A stretch of 64,000 nucleotides of DNA, taken from Hahnella lacustris (GTDB lineage Bacteria > Pseudomonadota > Gammaproteobacteria > Burkholderiales > Burkholderiaceae_A). The translations under genes and the position numbers were made by a program. The notes under the pieces are model-generated. The model had not been told where the DNA came from. It searched no databases and was given only the letters and a program-made list of their open reading frames with translations. Below are positions 42,132 to 52,300 of the stretch, piece by piece. Position 1 is the stretch's first letter. Every line of letters begins with the position of its first letter. The DNA is taken from contig OZ239148.1 in NCBI GenBank assembly GCA_965194655.1, forward strand, positions 992,001 to 1,056,000, read 5' to 3'.

Positions 42132-43183
42132 ATCTCCCGCGCATAGATTTTGAGCATCGACGTCGCGGCATTCTCTGAATCCATCGTGCTTGTCTCCGGA
42201 ATCCAGCCTTTGTGCCGAAAGATGCGGGCAATCGAGGCCATGATCACCGCAAATTTCAGGGCGGAAAAAACCTCGTAATAGGCGAGATCGTGGGTATCAC
42301 GTCCACTCCTGTCTCGCCAATAGATGAGGGTCTCTTCTCGGCTGGGAAAGCCGGCAATCCGACTCAGTCCGATGCCCTCAGACAGGGCTCGGTCCAGCAT
42401 CAGGGCCCACGCCAAGTCTGAACAGGGTGCTCCAAGATGCGCACCCTCCCAGTCGAGTGCTCCGGTCACCGTGCTGCCTTCAAACAGCAGGTTCCCAAGC
42501 TTGGCGTCTCCCCAGCAGATCACGGTCTCCTCGTCGCTGGGTTGATGATGCTCGAGCCAATCCAGTACGGCATGAAGTTGAGGCAGTGGCCGCTGTTGGT
42601 TCTCGACCCACCTCAGAAACGTCCTGGTCTGCTCGAGCGAGTGCTGAAGGGGCGACCGGGACGTACCCGTGGGCTTGAGGAAATCGAATCCTCCGTCATT
42701 CACGTCCATGCGTCCCAGCGCCAAAATGACGTCCATGAGACCGAACCAGACCTTCCCTTGCTCTTCCCTGGGGAGCGCATGGATCCAACCCTCCGCATGA
42801 TAGGGGGGGTTCTCCACAGCCGTTCGACCCGGAAGTTGCTCCATGACGTAGAAGGGCGCTCCGATCCACTCCGAGGATTCTGAGTACCCAAGGACCGTGG
42901 GGACCTTCAGGCCACGCTGATGTAGTGCTTGCGTGACTCGAACCTGATGGGTGAGGCTGTAGGATGGAAAGACAGTAGGCTGCTCCGTTGGCATGAGCCT
43001 CAGGACCATGGACTCTTTCACTGGTTTTTGGTCAGAGATCCAGCCCACGTCGACCAGAAGGGTGTCACTGGAGAATCCAGTCTGCGGTCTTCGGACGTCA
43101 AGGACCTGTAGATCTTGCCGCAGAGGCTGCAGGGTCATCAGCCATCGGGTCAGGCCCTCACGGACCGATGTCTCTACTGGCAT
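42116..43183 (-). CDS. Phosphotransferase family protein (APH/ACAD10-like kinase fold)
   Basis: A 355-residue protein with the aminoglycoside-phosphotransferase fold. The N-lobe has MVLRLMP and FYVMEQLPGRT; the catalytic loop is VICWGDAKLGNLLF near residue 220; the metal-binding loop is TGALDWEGAHLGAPCSDLAW. In this subgroup WGD replaces the usual HGD. Relatives often sit with fatty acid, terpene or steroid degradation genes rather than antibiotic resistance. The start overlaps the end of the next gene upstream by 10 nt, so the pair is an operon. The substrate is unknown. Confidence 0.75.
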   Translation of the reverse strand: MPVETSVREGLTRWLMTLQPLRQDLQVLDVRRPQTGFSSDTLLVDVGWISDQKPVKESMVLRLMPTEQPTVFPSYSLTHQVRVTQALHQRGLKVPTVLGYSESSEWIGAPFYVMEQLPGRTAVENPPYHAEGWIHALPREEQGKVWFGLMDVILALGRMDVNDGGFDFLKPTGTSRSPLQHSLEQTRTFLRWVENQQRPLPQLHAVLDWLEHHQPSDEETVICWGDAKLGNLLFEGSTVTGALDWEGAHLGAPCSDLAWALMLDRALSEGIGLSRIAGFPSREETLIYWRDRSGRDTHDLAYYEVFSALKFAVIMASIARIFRHKGWIPETSTMDSENAATSMLKIYAREMGLTF

Positions 43184-44325
43184 AGATCAGGCCAGTGCCC
43201 GTGTAGGTAAGTCTGGCAGTTTCCCCAGCCCCGGATCCCGGTCGAGGGCTCGGACATCTCAATCAAGCAGTCTCGAAACTGTCCTAAGCGCTTGTGGATA
43301 CTTGGCTCTGTGCAGTCCTCGAAGTACTCGCCTTCTACATGATGCGTTCCACGCCATTGACCATGGAACTTCCCGTCAAAGCCGTGATACAGGCCACCAG
43401 CAAGGTAGAAGCCCGTTCCTTGCAGGGGATTCACCTCGAAGATATGGCGGGCCCCGGAGGCCAGCGAGAGGCTGATCGACCCCCCGAGCAGTCGCTGGTT
43501 CTTGGAGTCAAATCGCAGGTTGGGCGTAAGGCTAACCAAGGGGTCTCGCCGGCCATTCGCGTACTCGAAGCCACCTTGCAGCAGTTCGTGCTTAAACCCT
43601 CGGCCGCTGTAATGGAGGTGGTACTGGTGGAACCCGAATGCATCCCCCTGAGCGTTCTGCATCAGCATGGGATTCCAGATGGCAAAGACCTGAGGCGTGT
43701 CGCCAGATTCCATGGCCTCAGGGGCCACGTCCGTCAGTGGCGCGCCCACTTGGGGTCGGATTCCCCAAGAGTGATCCCGGGTCATCACCCAATCCTCAGG
43801 GTCGATCTGTTCACGGACACCGCAGATCTCTAGCCAACCACTCGCAACGCCAATCTGGTGATAGCGAATCTGGTCTGCAGTGCGTCGAAATCCGAGATGC
43901 GTGCGACGATCCTCTCGTTGCTCAGTCACGCAGGGTAGCTTTCCCTCGAGCACCAATTCGAACGCAATGGGTTGAATGGGGTTCGGCTCGAGGCTGATTC
44001 GAATCCGTTTCAATGGCTCAAGAATGTCATACCGAAGCGGACTCACATCGAGCGAGTTGATGTCTATTCCCAGCTCGCGACTGGCTCTGACATTCCATTG
44101 TTGTAGGCCATGCGAGATCCCTGCGTAGCCATCCAGCACGTTTCGGTTGGTGTACTTTCCCAGTCCAAATGCCACCTGCACTCGCCCATCCTTCGATGCG
44201 GCCATCAGACAAATCTTTTCGGCCCAACTGGGGTCGGTGTGCAAAACCGTTGCAAAGGTCTCCACGATTTGGTGATTCAGAAACTCATCGGCCTCAATCA
44301 GTGGGCCGATCGTGCCTCCACCCAT
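43174..44325 (-). CDS. Hypothetical protein, possible CrtC/AttH-like lipocalin fold
   Basis: A 383-residue soluble protein without signal peptide, rich in W/G/H. The segment WVMTRDHSWGIRPQVG near residue 180 and the paired, repeated beta-rich halves recall the CrtC/AttH/DUF7064-type lipocalin-like proteins, some of which act on isoprenoids or as carriers. The start is ATG 44325 with GAGGAGC 5 nt upstream. It is coupled by a 10-nt overlap to the kinase-like gene, which suggests one pathway. The function is not known, and the fold assignment is tentative. Confidence 0.55.
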   Translation of the reverse strand: MGGGTIGPLIEADEFLNHQIVETFATVLHTDPSWAEKICLMAASKDGRVQVAFGLGKYTNRNVLDGYAGISHGLQQWNVRASRELGIDINSLDVSPLRYDILEPLKRIRISLEPNPIQPIAFELVLEGKLPCVTEQREDRRTHLGFRRTADQIRYHQIGVASGWLEICGVREQIDPEDWVMTRDHSWGIRPQVGAPLTDVAPEAMESGDTPQVFAIWNPMLMQNAQGDAFGFHQYHLHYSGRGFKHELLQGGFEYANGRRDPLVSLTPNLRFDSKNQRLLGGSISLSLASGARHIFEVNPLQGTGFYLAGGLYHGFDGKFHGQWRGTHHVEGEYFEDCTEPSIHKRLGQFRDCLIEMSEPSTGIRGWGNCQTYLHGHWPDLCQ

Positions 44326-44418
44326 GCGCTGCTCCTCTCAAGCCTGAAGTGGACAGAGTATCGGGGTAGAACGCGCAGGGGATACCTCATCCGGACGAGC
44401 GCCGGATCAGCGCAAGGA

Positions 44419-44712
44419 CTAGGCGGTCACCCAGATGGCGAGCGGACCCAACAATCCCAGAAACCCGAGCCAAGAGAGGCGATGAAGCACTCTGCTTTGG
44501 TGATTCCATAGCCCGAGGGCGCCGAATGCGCCTGAGGCGCCAGCAGCAGGGATCCAAAAGCCCAGAAGGCCCACGAGGCCAAGGAGGCCCATGAGTCGGA
44601 TCAGGGCGCCAGGTCGGCTCTTTTCGACCGGAGATTTCAGGCCCATGAGGCCGAGCAGCCCGAACAATCCAACAAGGCCGAGGAGGGGGAGTAGCTCATG
44701 GGAGGATTCCAT
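44419..44712 (-). CDS. Small Leu/Gly-rich membrane protein
   Basis: A 97-residue protein made largely of L-G-L repeats: LLGLVGLFGLLGLMGL (10-25), LMGLLGLVGLLGFW (41-54) and LGFLGLLGPLAIWV near the end, with a glycine-rich middle. It has three or four short hydrophobic stretches. The pattern recalls DUF3796-like small membrane proteins. ATG 44712 has no strong ribosome site. The low complexity means that it could be a chance open frame, but the clean membrane topology favours a gene. Confidence 0.45.
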   Translation of the reverse strand: MESSHELLPLLGLVGLFGLLGLMGLKSPVEKSRPGALIRLMGLLGLVGLLGFWIPAAGASGAFGALGLWNHQSRVLHRLSWLGFLGLLGPLAIWVTA

Positions 44713-44800
44713 GGCCAAAGTGTAGTCCAAAGCTGGCGCGGATCACCGCGGTGTGTCCGTTTGGTCTTACAATCGCTTTGTCGGTCAAATTAGACGGACA

Positions 44801-45038
44801 CATCTGCTGGTGCCTGCATCGCGCGGGTTAAACGGGAAGCTGGTGAGAGTCCAGCGCTTTCCCCGAAACAGTCAGAGGATGCTTTTGCACTCAAGGAGGT
44901 CTGTGCTTCGCAGATTCCAGCCACTGCCCTGATTGGGTGGGAAGGCTAGCGTGCAATGGGTTTTCGTCCTCAAGCCTGGAGACCGGCCACAGATGCCCTT
45001 TTAGCGTCGCTCCGGGTGAAGGGTGGCTAGTCGGAGTG
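44801..45038 (+). promoter_or_regulatory. Cobalamin riboswitch with expression platform
   Basis: AdoCbl-type riboswitch in the leader of btuB. P1 is CATCTG (44801-44806) with CAGATG (44990-44995). Conserved core blocks are GGTGCCTGCAT, GGTTAAACGGGAAGCTGGTGAGA, the GCCACTG box, GGGAAGGCTAGC and CAAGCCTGGAGACCGGCC. The expression platform lies downstream: CGCTCCG (45008-45014) can pair with CGGAGTG (45032-45038), which holds the ribosome site of btuB. Cobalamin binding would thus block translation. Confidence 0.93.
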
Positions 45039-45042
45039 TTCA

Positions 45043-46899
45043 ATGCCCATGCCGTTCCAACTTCCCTCCCTAAAACGTGAGGCCGTGCTGACCTTCGTGC
45101 TCAGCCTCAGCGCCTTATCTCCATCCATCGCCATCGCTGCCCAAGAGGTCCTGATCACCGCCACGCGACTCCCCACGTTGGCTTCTTCCGTCATCCCAGC
45201 AGTCACGGTCTATGGCCGCGAAGAGATTGAGGCTTCCGGAGCCTGGTCTCTGGCCGATCTGATTGCCCGCCAGCCAGGAGTCGAAATGGGCCGAAATGGG
45301 GGACAGGGCGCTGTGACTTCATTCTTTCTGCGTGGTGCGGAGAGTAAAAATGTTTTGGTCCTGCTCGATGGCCAACGCATGCGCGACGGAGTCACTCAGT
45401 CCGCACTGGCCGAAAACATTCCACTTGAACTGATTGAGCGGGTGGAGGTGATTCGTGGGAATGTCTCCGCGCTCTATGGCGACGGTGCCGTCGGAGGTGT
45501 GATTTTGGTGACCACGTGCTCGGAATCCTCCTCAGGGACATTCAAGCGGGTGAGCCTGGGGGTCGGTCAGGAGTCTTCAAGGGAGCTGGGCCTGTCTCTT
45601 GGGTCTCAGGTCGCCGGTCTGGCTCTACAGATGGGTCTCTCTCATGTGGCCACCCGCGGCGGTTCGTCCACAGACCCCAGCAAGACCTTCAGTCCAGACC
45701 CCACTGATGGCGATCGTGATCCTTACGAGAGAACAGCCGCTCAGTTCTCTGTGGGCTTACCCCTGGGTAGGGGACAGCTGCGGCTCTCGCAGCAATCCAC
45801 TTGGGCGCATGTTCGCTTTGACAATGACTGGATGGGCCTGGATCCGCGCCAGTCTGCATCCGCTGATCTCAGCGCCATTCAGTGGTCGGGTCCCTTGCAA
45901 GGCGAATGGTCCCAGAGCCTGTCACTTCAGCGTGCTGAACATCTCATTGAGACCAACACGGGCACCCGCAACCAAACTAAGACGCAGCAGATCAGCTGGT
46001 CTCTCTCGGGCCCTCTGGGCCCTGGGAAATGGATGGGCGGATTGGAGAACCGCACCGATGAGAGATCTCCCGCCGATGGCGACACCGGCTCAAGAGAGAT
46101 TCGAGGATTCTTCATGACCTGGATGATGGACTCAAGGGACTCAGCCCTCTCGACGCAAATCGCCCTGCGTCACGATGATCCAGACGACCTTCGCGCTCGA
46201 AGTACCTATATGGCGGGTCTTGGCTGGCGGTTGAGTCCATCCACCCGTCTCACCACCTCTTTGGCAACGGCCTTTCGAGTACCTGATGGGTATGCGCTCT
46301 CCACCAACCCAGGGCTGCAGCCAGAGGACACGCGCTCAGTGGATGTGGGTCTGGATTGGCGAGGCCCCCAGGGGCAGAGTCTGAAGCTGGTGGCGTTTCA
46401 GGGGCGGACCACGAACCCCATTGTCTACGATGAGAGCTACACCGCGAGAAACCTCTCTGAGATGAAGAACACGGGACTCGAGCTCGAGGCTTTGGTGCCT
46501 CTTCACCCACGTTGGCAGCTTCGGGTTCATCTGACTGGGCAGAACCCGAGGAGTCCGCAGGCCGTTTATGGCGCTGTCGTTCAGCCAACGGTCTGGGTAC
46601 AGAGTGCGAGACGCGCAAAGTGGTTTGGGGATGCCCAGCTTGAGGGGCGCTGGAGAGGAAGCGACCTTCGCCTCAAGATCTCAGGCGCAAGTGCGCGCCG
46701 AAACACAGACTCTGACGGACTCGGTGAGGCGCAACTTGCCGGCTATGCCCTGGTATCCGTTGGCATTCGGCGGCCGATCCGACGTGATCTCCGCATGCAG
46801 CTCCACATTGAAAACCTCTTGAACCAAGACTACAGCCTGGCCGCTGGGTATCCCGGCCAGGGCCGAAAGGCCATGCTGAGCCTTCGCTGGCAGGGTTAG
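45043..46899 (+). CDS. btuB: TonB-dependent vitamin B12 receptor BtuB
   Basis: Outer-membrane receptor of 618 residues, close to BtuB size. A signal peptide (residues ~12-33, ending SIAIAA) is followed by the TonB-box/plug start EVLITATRLPTL. The plug has LADLIARQPGVEMGRNGG, FFLRGAESKNVLVLLDGQRM and IERVEVIRGNVSALYGDGAVGGVI, and the rest is a 22-strand-type barrel. The cobalamin riboswitch just upstream supports B12 or a corrinoid as the ligand. ATG 45043 is 6 nt after GGAG. Its end overlaps the convergent DUF2863 gene by 4 bp. Confidence 0.92.
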   Translation: MPMPFQLPSLKREAVLTFVLSLSALSPSIAIAAQEVLITATRLPTLASSVIPAVTVYGREEIEASGAWSLADLIARQPGVEMGRNGGQGAVTSFFLRGAESKNVLVLLDGQRMRDGVTQSALAENIPLELIERVEVIRGNVSALYGDGAVGGVILVTTCSESSSGTFKRVSLGVGQESSRELGLSLGSQVAGLALQMGLSHVATRGGSSTDPSKTFSPDPTDGDRDPYERTAAQFSVGLPLGRGQLRLSQQSTWAHVRFDNDWMGLDPRQSASADLSAIQWSGPLQGEWSQSLSLQRAEHLIETNTGTRNQTKTQQISWSLSGPLGPGKWMGGLENRTDERSPADGDTGSREIRGFFMTWMMDSRDSALSTQIALRHDDPDDLRARSTYMAGLGWRLSPSTRLTTSLATAFRVPDGYALSTNPGLQPEDTRSVDVGLDWRGPQGQSLKLVAFQGRTTNPIVYDESYTARNLSEMKNTGLELEALVPLHPRWQLRVHLTGQNPRSPQAVYGAVVQPTVWVQSARRAKWFGDAQLEGRWRGSDLRLKISGASARRNTDSDGLGEAQLAGYALVSVGIRRPIRRDLRMQLHIENLLNQDYSLAAGYPGQGRKAMLSLRWQG

Positions 46900-48065
46900 T
46901 GCAGATGCTGGCCCGATGGCTCTGCGCTGTCGGGCAATTCGGCATGCACCAGTTCACCCTCTAGGTTCGGGTAGAGCGGGGCACCGCAATCTTCGCAGTA
47001 CTCCATGGGCATGCGCGCGCGGAGCACCTCAATGCGTTGAAGCCCAGACTCCTTCAACACCTCTTCGATGTCCTCCACGATGTCGCTCATTTCGTCCTCA
47101 GCGCCCAGCAGAGGCCAAATGACACCATGAATGACTTCCTCCTCCTCAGCGACCTGGAACCCCACTCGATATTCTTCGAGTTGTCGGTTGTAGCAGCCTG
47201 CGATGACGGCGACGAGGTTGGTCGGTGCGATGGAGAGGGTGGTGCAAAGAAATGCGACGGAGGCCGAGAGCGAGAATGGGCGAGCTGCGCGGTCGGCGTC
47301 TCGGCATGCAACGTAGTAGGCGCGGGGAATCATGGGTTCAAAGCCACAGGCGGGCAACAGGCTACTTAAGCTCTCCTGACAAGCTTGTCTCCAGGCGGCA
47401 CCAACCTCATCCCTCGTGACGAGACCCTCCTGCCATTTGAAAATGGGGTGACCGGCTGGCGCGGATACCGCTCCAATGATGTACCTCTGGTCGGCCAAGA
47501 ACTGGGCCGTCTCGTTGAGTGATTTGGTATCGACGGGCAGGCGACCCTCACCCATGTGCTGGACCAGCGTTTGGCGAAGCTCCGCAGTCTCACCAAAGCT
47601 TTCCGGGAGCTGGTCTGGCGAGAAGAAATAGTCTGCGAGCACGATATCGGTCCCGTGGGCGAACACCTGCTCGGCCATGGCAGCGCGAAGGGCCAACAAG
47701 GTCTCTTTTCCGAGGGTGCGGGTGGGTAGGGGCATGCGAGACCAAGCCAACACAGGCGCTGCAATCAAGAGAATGTCTCGCGTGCCATCGGAGGCGCCGA
47801 CCTGTCCATGTTCTACGCGTCCCTCAATCGCGTCCGCGAGTTCTTCATAGGCCCTCGATTCCCGGTCGGCCAGCCGGTCGAGTGCAGCGTTCAGTGAGCC
47901 TTCATCGGAACTTGAGAGCAGCCCATCGATCTCATGATCAAGCTGAGCCTCCCAGAATCGATCCTCTGCTCGGCTGCCGGATTGGGCCAGTCCCTCTGCA
48001 AGTTCAACGAGCCGGTCGGCCTCTCTGGAGGCACGTCCGCGGCGGGAGGAGGGTGAGGTCTTCAT
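46896..48065 (-). CDS. DUF2863 family protein
   Basis: A 389-residue cytosolic protein matching the DUF2863 family, which is nearly confined to Burkholderiales and relatives. It has an acidic C-terminal part (AEDEMSDIVEDIEEVLKESG) and a CxxC pair near the end (YCEDCGAPLYP) that could bind zinc. The start ATG 48065 is divergent from the RND efflux genes across 75 bp that carry the promoter and an inverted repeat. Function unknown. Confidence 0.8.
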   Translation of the reverse strand: MKTSPSSRRGRASREADRLVELAEGLAQSGSRAEDRFWEAQLDHEIDGLLSSSDEGSLNAALDRLADRESRAYEELADAIEGRVEHGQVGASDGTRDILLIAAPVLAWSRMPLPTRTLGKETLLALRAAMAEQVFAHGTDIVLADYFFSPDQLPESFGETAELRQTLVQHMGEGRLPVDTKSLNETAQFLADQRYIIGAVSAPAGHPIFKWQEGLVTRDEVGAAWRQACQESLSSLLPACGFEPMIPRAYYVACRDADRAARPFSLSASVAFLCTTLSIAPTNLVAVIAGCYNRQLEEYRVGFQVAEEEEVIHGVIWPLLGAEDEMSDIVEDIEEVLKESGLQRIEVLRARMPMEYCEDCGAPLYPNLEGELVHAELPDSAEPSGQHLH

Positions 48066-48085
48066 GGCTATTCCCGAGAAAGTTA

Positions 48086-48122
48086 ACTATTGTTGAAAAT
48101 ACAGTAGTGAATCTTTTACACT
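48086..48122 (+). promoter_or_regulatory. Promoter of the RND efflux operon with operator-like inverted repeat
   Basis: TTGAAA (48093-48098), an 18-bp spacer and TACACT (48117-48122) make a sigma70-type promoter. ACTATTGT (48086-48093) and ACAGTAGT (48101-48108) form an inverted repeat (7 of 8 pairs, 7-bp centre) across the -35. That layout suits a TetR-type repressor, but no such gene is in the window. Confidence 0.5.
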
Positions 48123-48140
48123 AGGCGTAGGATTCAATTT

Positions 48141-49328
48141 TTGAAACAGAGCAACAACGTGCTTAAAACTTTATTGTCTCGTCGACGCGTCCTCATTCTG
48201 ATCATTGTCGCAGGCTTTGCAGTCGTTCTCTTTGCGGTTTTTGGACAGGCTGGCAAAAAGGCTAACAAAGGGAACGAAGGTCCTCCAGCGCTCACCTTCC
48301 TTCCAACTGAAGTGGTTCAGCCCCAAATCGGTCCAGTCGGCCGTGGGATCGAGCTGGCTGGAGTCATTCAGGCCGCGGACAGTGTGACTGTGAGGGCCCG
48401 GGTGGCCGGCCGCCTGCTCTCGCTGCAGGTCCAAGAAGGCGATCGCGTGAGGCTTGGCCAGAGGCTTGGAGAACTCGACCTGACCGACGCGAGGGCACGA
48501 GTCCTTGAACGGCAGGCTGCGCTCACTGCAGCACAGGCCGACGAGGCGAATGCCCAGTCCAGGCACGAAGCGAATCTGGCCCTCACTCAGAAAGGGTTTC
48601 TCTCACCCGTTGCGCTCAAGGGCTCCGACGCTGCGCTTCAGGCTGCGCGCGCGTCTCGTCAGTCCGCTCAGGCCCAGCTCGATACCGCCAGACTGCGTCT
48701 CTCCGAGGCCGAGCTCAATGCGCCCATCTCTGGTGTGATTGCAAAGCGGCAGGCTGTGGTTGGAGAAATGCTCAACCCCGATCAGCCCATCCTTCAGGTG
48801 CTGAATCTTTCCCTATTGGAGCTGAGTGCCACGGTTGCAGCAGGCGATGCCGGACTCCTCGCGGTCGGGCAGTCGGTCCAGGTGACCATCGATGAGGCCG
48901 CCGGAGTGAAGGTTCAAGGGCGAATTCATCGGGTGGGTCCAGCCTCCGACGCAGCCGCCCGGGCCATGCCAGTGGTGATCCGCTTCCAGAACCCGGGCTC
49001 GTTGCTTCCAGGTCAGTACGGGCGTGCCCTCATGACTCTGGCCGACAGCCGCGCGCGCATCACGGTGCCCATTCATGCCGTCGGTCTGGAAGGGGCTGAT
49101 CGTATTGTCTGGGAGCTCACTGAGGGACAACTCAAGCGACGCGTTGTTTTTGTAGACGGTCAGTCCGATGATGGGCAGCGTCTGATCATTCGGGGTGAGC
49201 TCACCGACAAGAGCCAGATCTTGGCCCGCAAGTTCGACAACCTTCGCGAGGGCCAGAAAGCGTCGATCGGATCGGCGCCCGTGGTGCCGCCCGTTCCCGT
49301 GGGCTCAAGGCCCCCTGCGCAAGGTTAA
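48141..49328 (+). CDS. RND efflux periplasmic adaptor (membrane fusion protein)
   Basis: HlyD/AcrA-type adaptor of 395 residues. An N-terminal anchor (VLILIIVAGFAVVLFAVFG) is followed by a lipoyl half-domain (SVTVRARVAGRLLSLQVQEGDRV), an alpha hairpin (about 105-165) and the second lipoyl half with the beta barrel (LNAPISGVIAKRQAVVGEML). The start is TTG 48141, with AGGA 9 nt upstream and no in-frame ATG close by. It is 15 nt before the pump gene. No outer-membrane channel gene is adjacent, so the complex must borrow one. Confidence 0.88.
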   Translation: MKQSNNVLKTLLSRRRVLILIIVAGFAVVLFAVFGQAGKKANKGNEGPPALTFLPTEVVQPQIGPVGRGIELAGVIQAADSVTVRARVAGRLLSLQVQEGDRVRLGQRLGELDLTDARARVLERQAALTAAQADEANAQSRHEANLALTQKGFLSPVALKGSDAALQAARASRQSAQAQLDTARLRLSEAELNAPISGVIAKRQAVVGEMLNPDQPILQVLNLSLLELSATVAAGDAGLLAVGQSVQVTIDEAAGVKVQGRIHRVGPASDAAARAMPVVIRFQNPGSLLPGQYGRALMTLADSRARITVPIHAVGLEGADRIVWELTEGQLKRRVVFVDGQSDDGQRLIIRGELTDKSQILARKFDNLREGQKASIGSAPVVPPVPVGSRPPAQG

Positions 49329-49343
49329 AGGAGCAATCCCCCT

Positions 49344-52300
49344 ATGTGGATGACTCGCGTTTCTATCGCGCAGCCCGTCTTTGCCACCATGGTCATGCTT
49401 GCCCTGACCGTTCTTGGCCTTTTTTCATACGCCAAGCTCGGCGTCGATCAAATGCCCGAGATCGAGATTCCCGTGATCTCGATTCAGATCGAGTACCCAG
49501 GAGCCTCGGCTGAAGCCGTTGAGCGAGAGGTCACTCGCAGGGTGGATGAGGCTGTCAGTGGCGTGGAGGGACTGAAAAAGATCTATTCCCAGGCCGTGGA
49601 CGGTTACTCCTCCACATGGATTGACCTCAACCTCGGCACCGACACTGCATCCACCATGCAGGATGTCCGTGACCGCATTGGCGGGCTTGCGGCAGCACTT
49701 CCCGAAGGGACTAAGCCCGCTGCCATCAAACGAGTCAACACGGAGAACGATCAGCCACTGGCATTTTTCTCATTGAATTCAGACAAGCGTGGCCTGAGAG
49801 AGCTCAGCCTGATTGCAGAGCAGACCGTTGCGCGCCGCTTGAGGCAGGTGCCCGGCGTTGCAGCCGTTCAGGTGGGGGGCACGCAGCCTCGAGAATTGCG
49901 AGTTGACCTCAGAATGGACCGACTCATTGCGACGGGTGTCATGCCGCAGCAGATCATTCAGTCGATTCGTGAGGGCAACCTCGACAGCGCGGTGGGTCGG
50001 TTGTCGGATGATGTCTCCGACTTAGGTCTGCGCGTCGACGGTCGTATCCAAGAGGCCTATCGATTTGGCGAGATTCCCGTGTCCTCGGCACAGGGCACAC
50101 GCCTTCAGGTCTCAGATCTTGCGGAAGTCTATGAGTCCACCGAGGAACCCACCAGCCTTGCGCGGATTAATGGTAAGCCCTCCATCAGCATTGCCATCTT
50201 CAAGCAGCAGGGTGGAAATATGGTCGCGGCTGGCACCGAGGTTCAGCGTGTGGCCAAGCTCTTGCAGGCGCAACTTCCTGAAGATGTCCGTCTTGATCTG
50301 ATCTGGGCCCCGAGTGACTGGGTGAAGCAATCCATCGACGGTCTGCAGAAGACGCTGATCGAGGGTGCGCTGCTGACGGTGGTGATCGTCTTTCTTTTCT
50401 TGAAGTCGTGGCGAAGCACGGTGATTACTGCGCTCACGCTGCCCATCTCCATCATTTCGGCCTTCATCGCCGTGAATGCCTTGGGCTTTACGCTGAACTT
50501 CATGACGGTGATGGCGCTCTCGCTCTGTGTTGGGCTTTTGATCGATGACGCCATTGTCGTTCGCGAGAACATCGTGCGCCATCTGCACATGGGGAAGACA
50601 CACTTTCAAGCGGCACAGGAGGGCACCGAAGAGATCGGTCTGGCTGTGTTTGCGACGACGCTCGCCATCTGTGCCGTGTTCGTTCCCATCGCCTTTCTCG
50701 AGGGCGTGATGGGCGCCTATTTCTATCCGTTCGGAATCACGGTCGCCGTGGCAGTCATGGTGTCTCTCTTTGTGAGCTTCACACTCGACCCGATGTTGTC
50801 GTCCATCTGGAAGGACAGCCACCCCGATGGGGACACCCTTCCGCGCCCATTGCGTTGGGCTGTCACTCAGGTCGATCACCTCATGGCTTGGCTGGCGAAG
50901 GTGTACAACCAGTTTATCCACTGGGGATTCTCAGAGGCCCGTTATGGGCTGAAGGGACGCCTGAGGTGGTTCTCACTCTCGCCCCGAGGCGTGATTCTCT
51001 GGGGGGCTGCGGGTAGCTTTGTTGCTGCGATCGTCCTCATTGGCATGGCGGGAACCGAGTTCATTCCGAAAACGGACCAGGGCTATATTGAGCTTCGGCT
51101 CAAGCTCCCCGTGAGCTCCAGTCTGGAAAGGACCAACGAGAAGGTGGCCCAGGTGGAGGCGTTGGTGGCCGACCTCAAAGAGGTCAAGATGGTCTCTACC
51201 CGGATTGGTGGCGGATCCGGCGGACGAAATGAGGCGCGTGTTGGCCTGGTCCTGAAGTCCCGAATGGAGCGTTCGCGCACTCAGTTCGAGATTGAAGCGG
51301 AGGTCCGAGAGCGCCTGAGAGGGATTGCCGGGGTTGAGTTTGTCCTGGGATGGGATCGACCGATTGAAGTGGCCATTCTGGGCTCCAACCCCGATCAGCT
51401 CAAGGAGATTGCAGGCAAGCTCAAGGAAAAGATCGCTGCCATCCCCGGTGTGGTGGATCCAGAGTCCTCCGCTCAGCCCGGCATTCCAACCTACGCCATT
51501 CGTGTGAACGAGCTCGCGGCCAAGGAGATGGGCATCACCAGCCAGAGCCTTGCACAAACCATACGAACCTATGTCTTTGGCTCTACGGCGAGCTACTGGA
51601 TGGCACCTGACGGCGAGCAGGTCGACGTTCGCGTGCGACTTCCCGATCAAGATCGGGCTCGGCTCGAGCAGATCCTCGAGTTACCTGTTGGGTTTACCTC
51701 GACCCGTCAGCCCATTCGGCTGGGCGCGGTAGCAAGGGTGGAATCGGTCGATAGCCCCAAGCGCATCGTTCGCCAGAATCTGCTTCGGCGTGAGACGGTC
51801 ACGGCCAACGTAGACGGGCGATCGGCAGGCGAAGTGGGTGCGGAGGTCCAAAAGCTCACCAAGTCCTACCAGTTGCCGGAGGGGGTTCGCTTCGATATTG
51901 GGGGTGATACTCAAGAGCAGCAAGAGGCCTTCGGTCAGATGATTGGGGCCATGCTTTTGGCCATCATGTTCATCTACTTCGTCATTGCAAGCCTGTTTCG
52001 CAGCTTCATTCAGCCCATTGCCATCATGGTGTCTCTGCCGCTCTCCCTGATTGGGGTGGCAATTGCACTGGTGAGCTTTGGCTCTACGCTCAACATGTTC
52101 TCCATCATTGGACTGGTCATGCTCATGGGCCTGGTCACGAAGAACTCCATTCTTCTTGTGGACTACGCCAATCAACAGCGTCGGGCGGGCCTCTCGGTGA
52201 AGGAAGCGCTCATGGTGGCCGGCGAGGTGCGAATTCGTCCCATCATCATGACCAGCTTCGCCATGATCTTTGGGATGCTCCCGCTGTCACTGGCCCTCAA

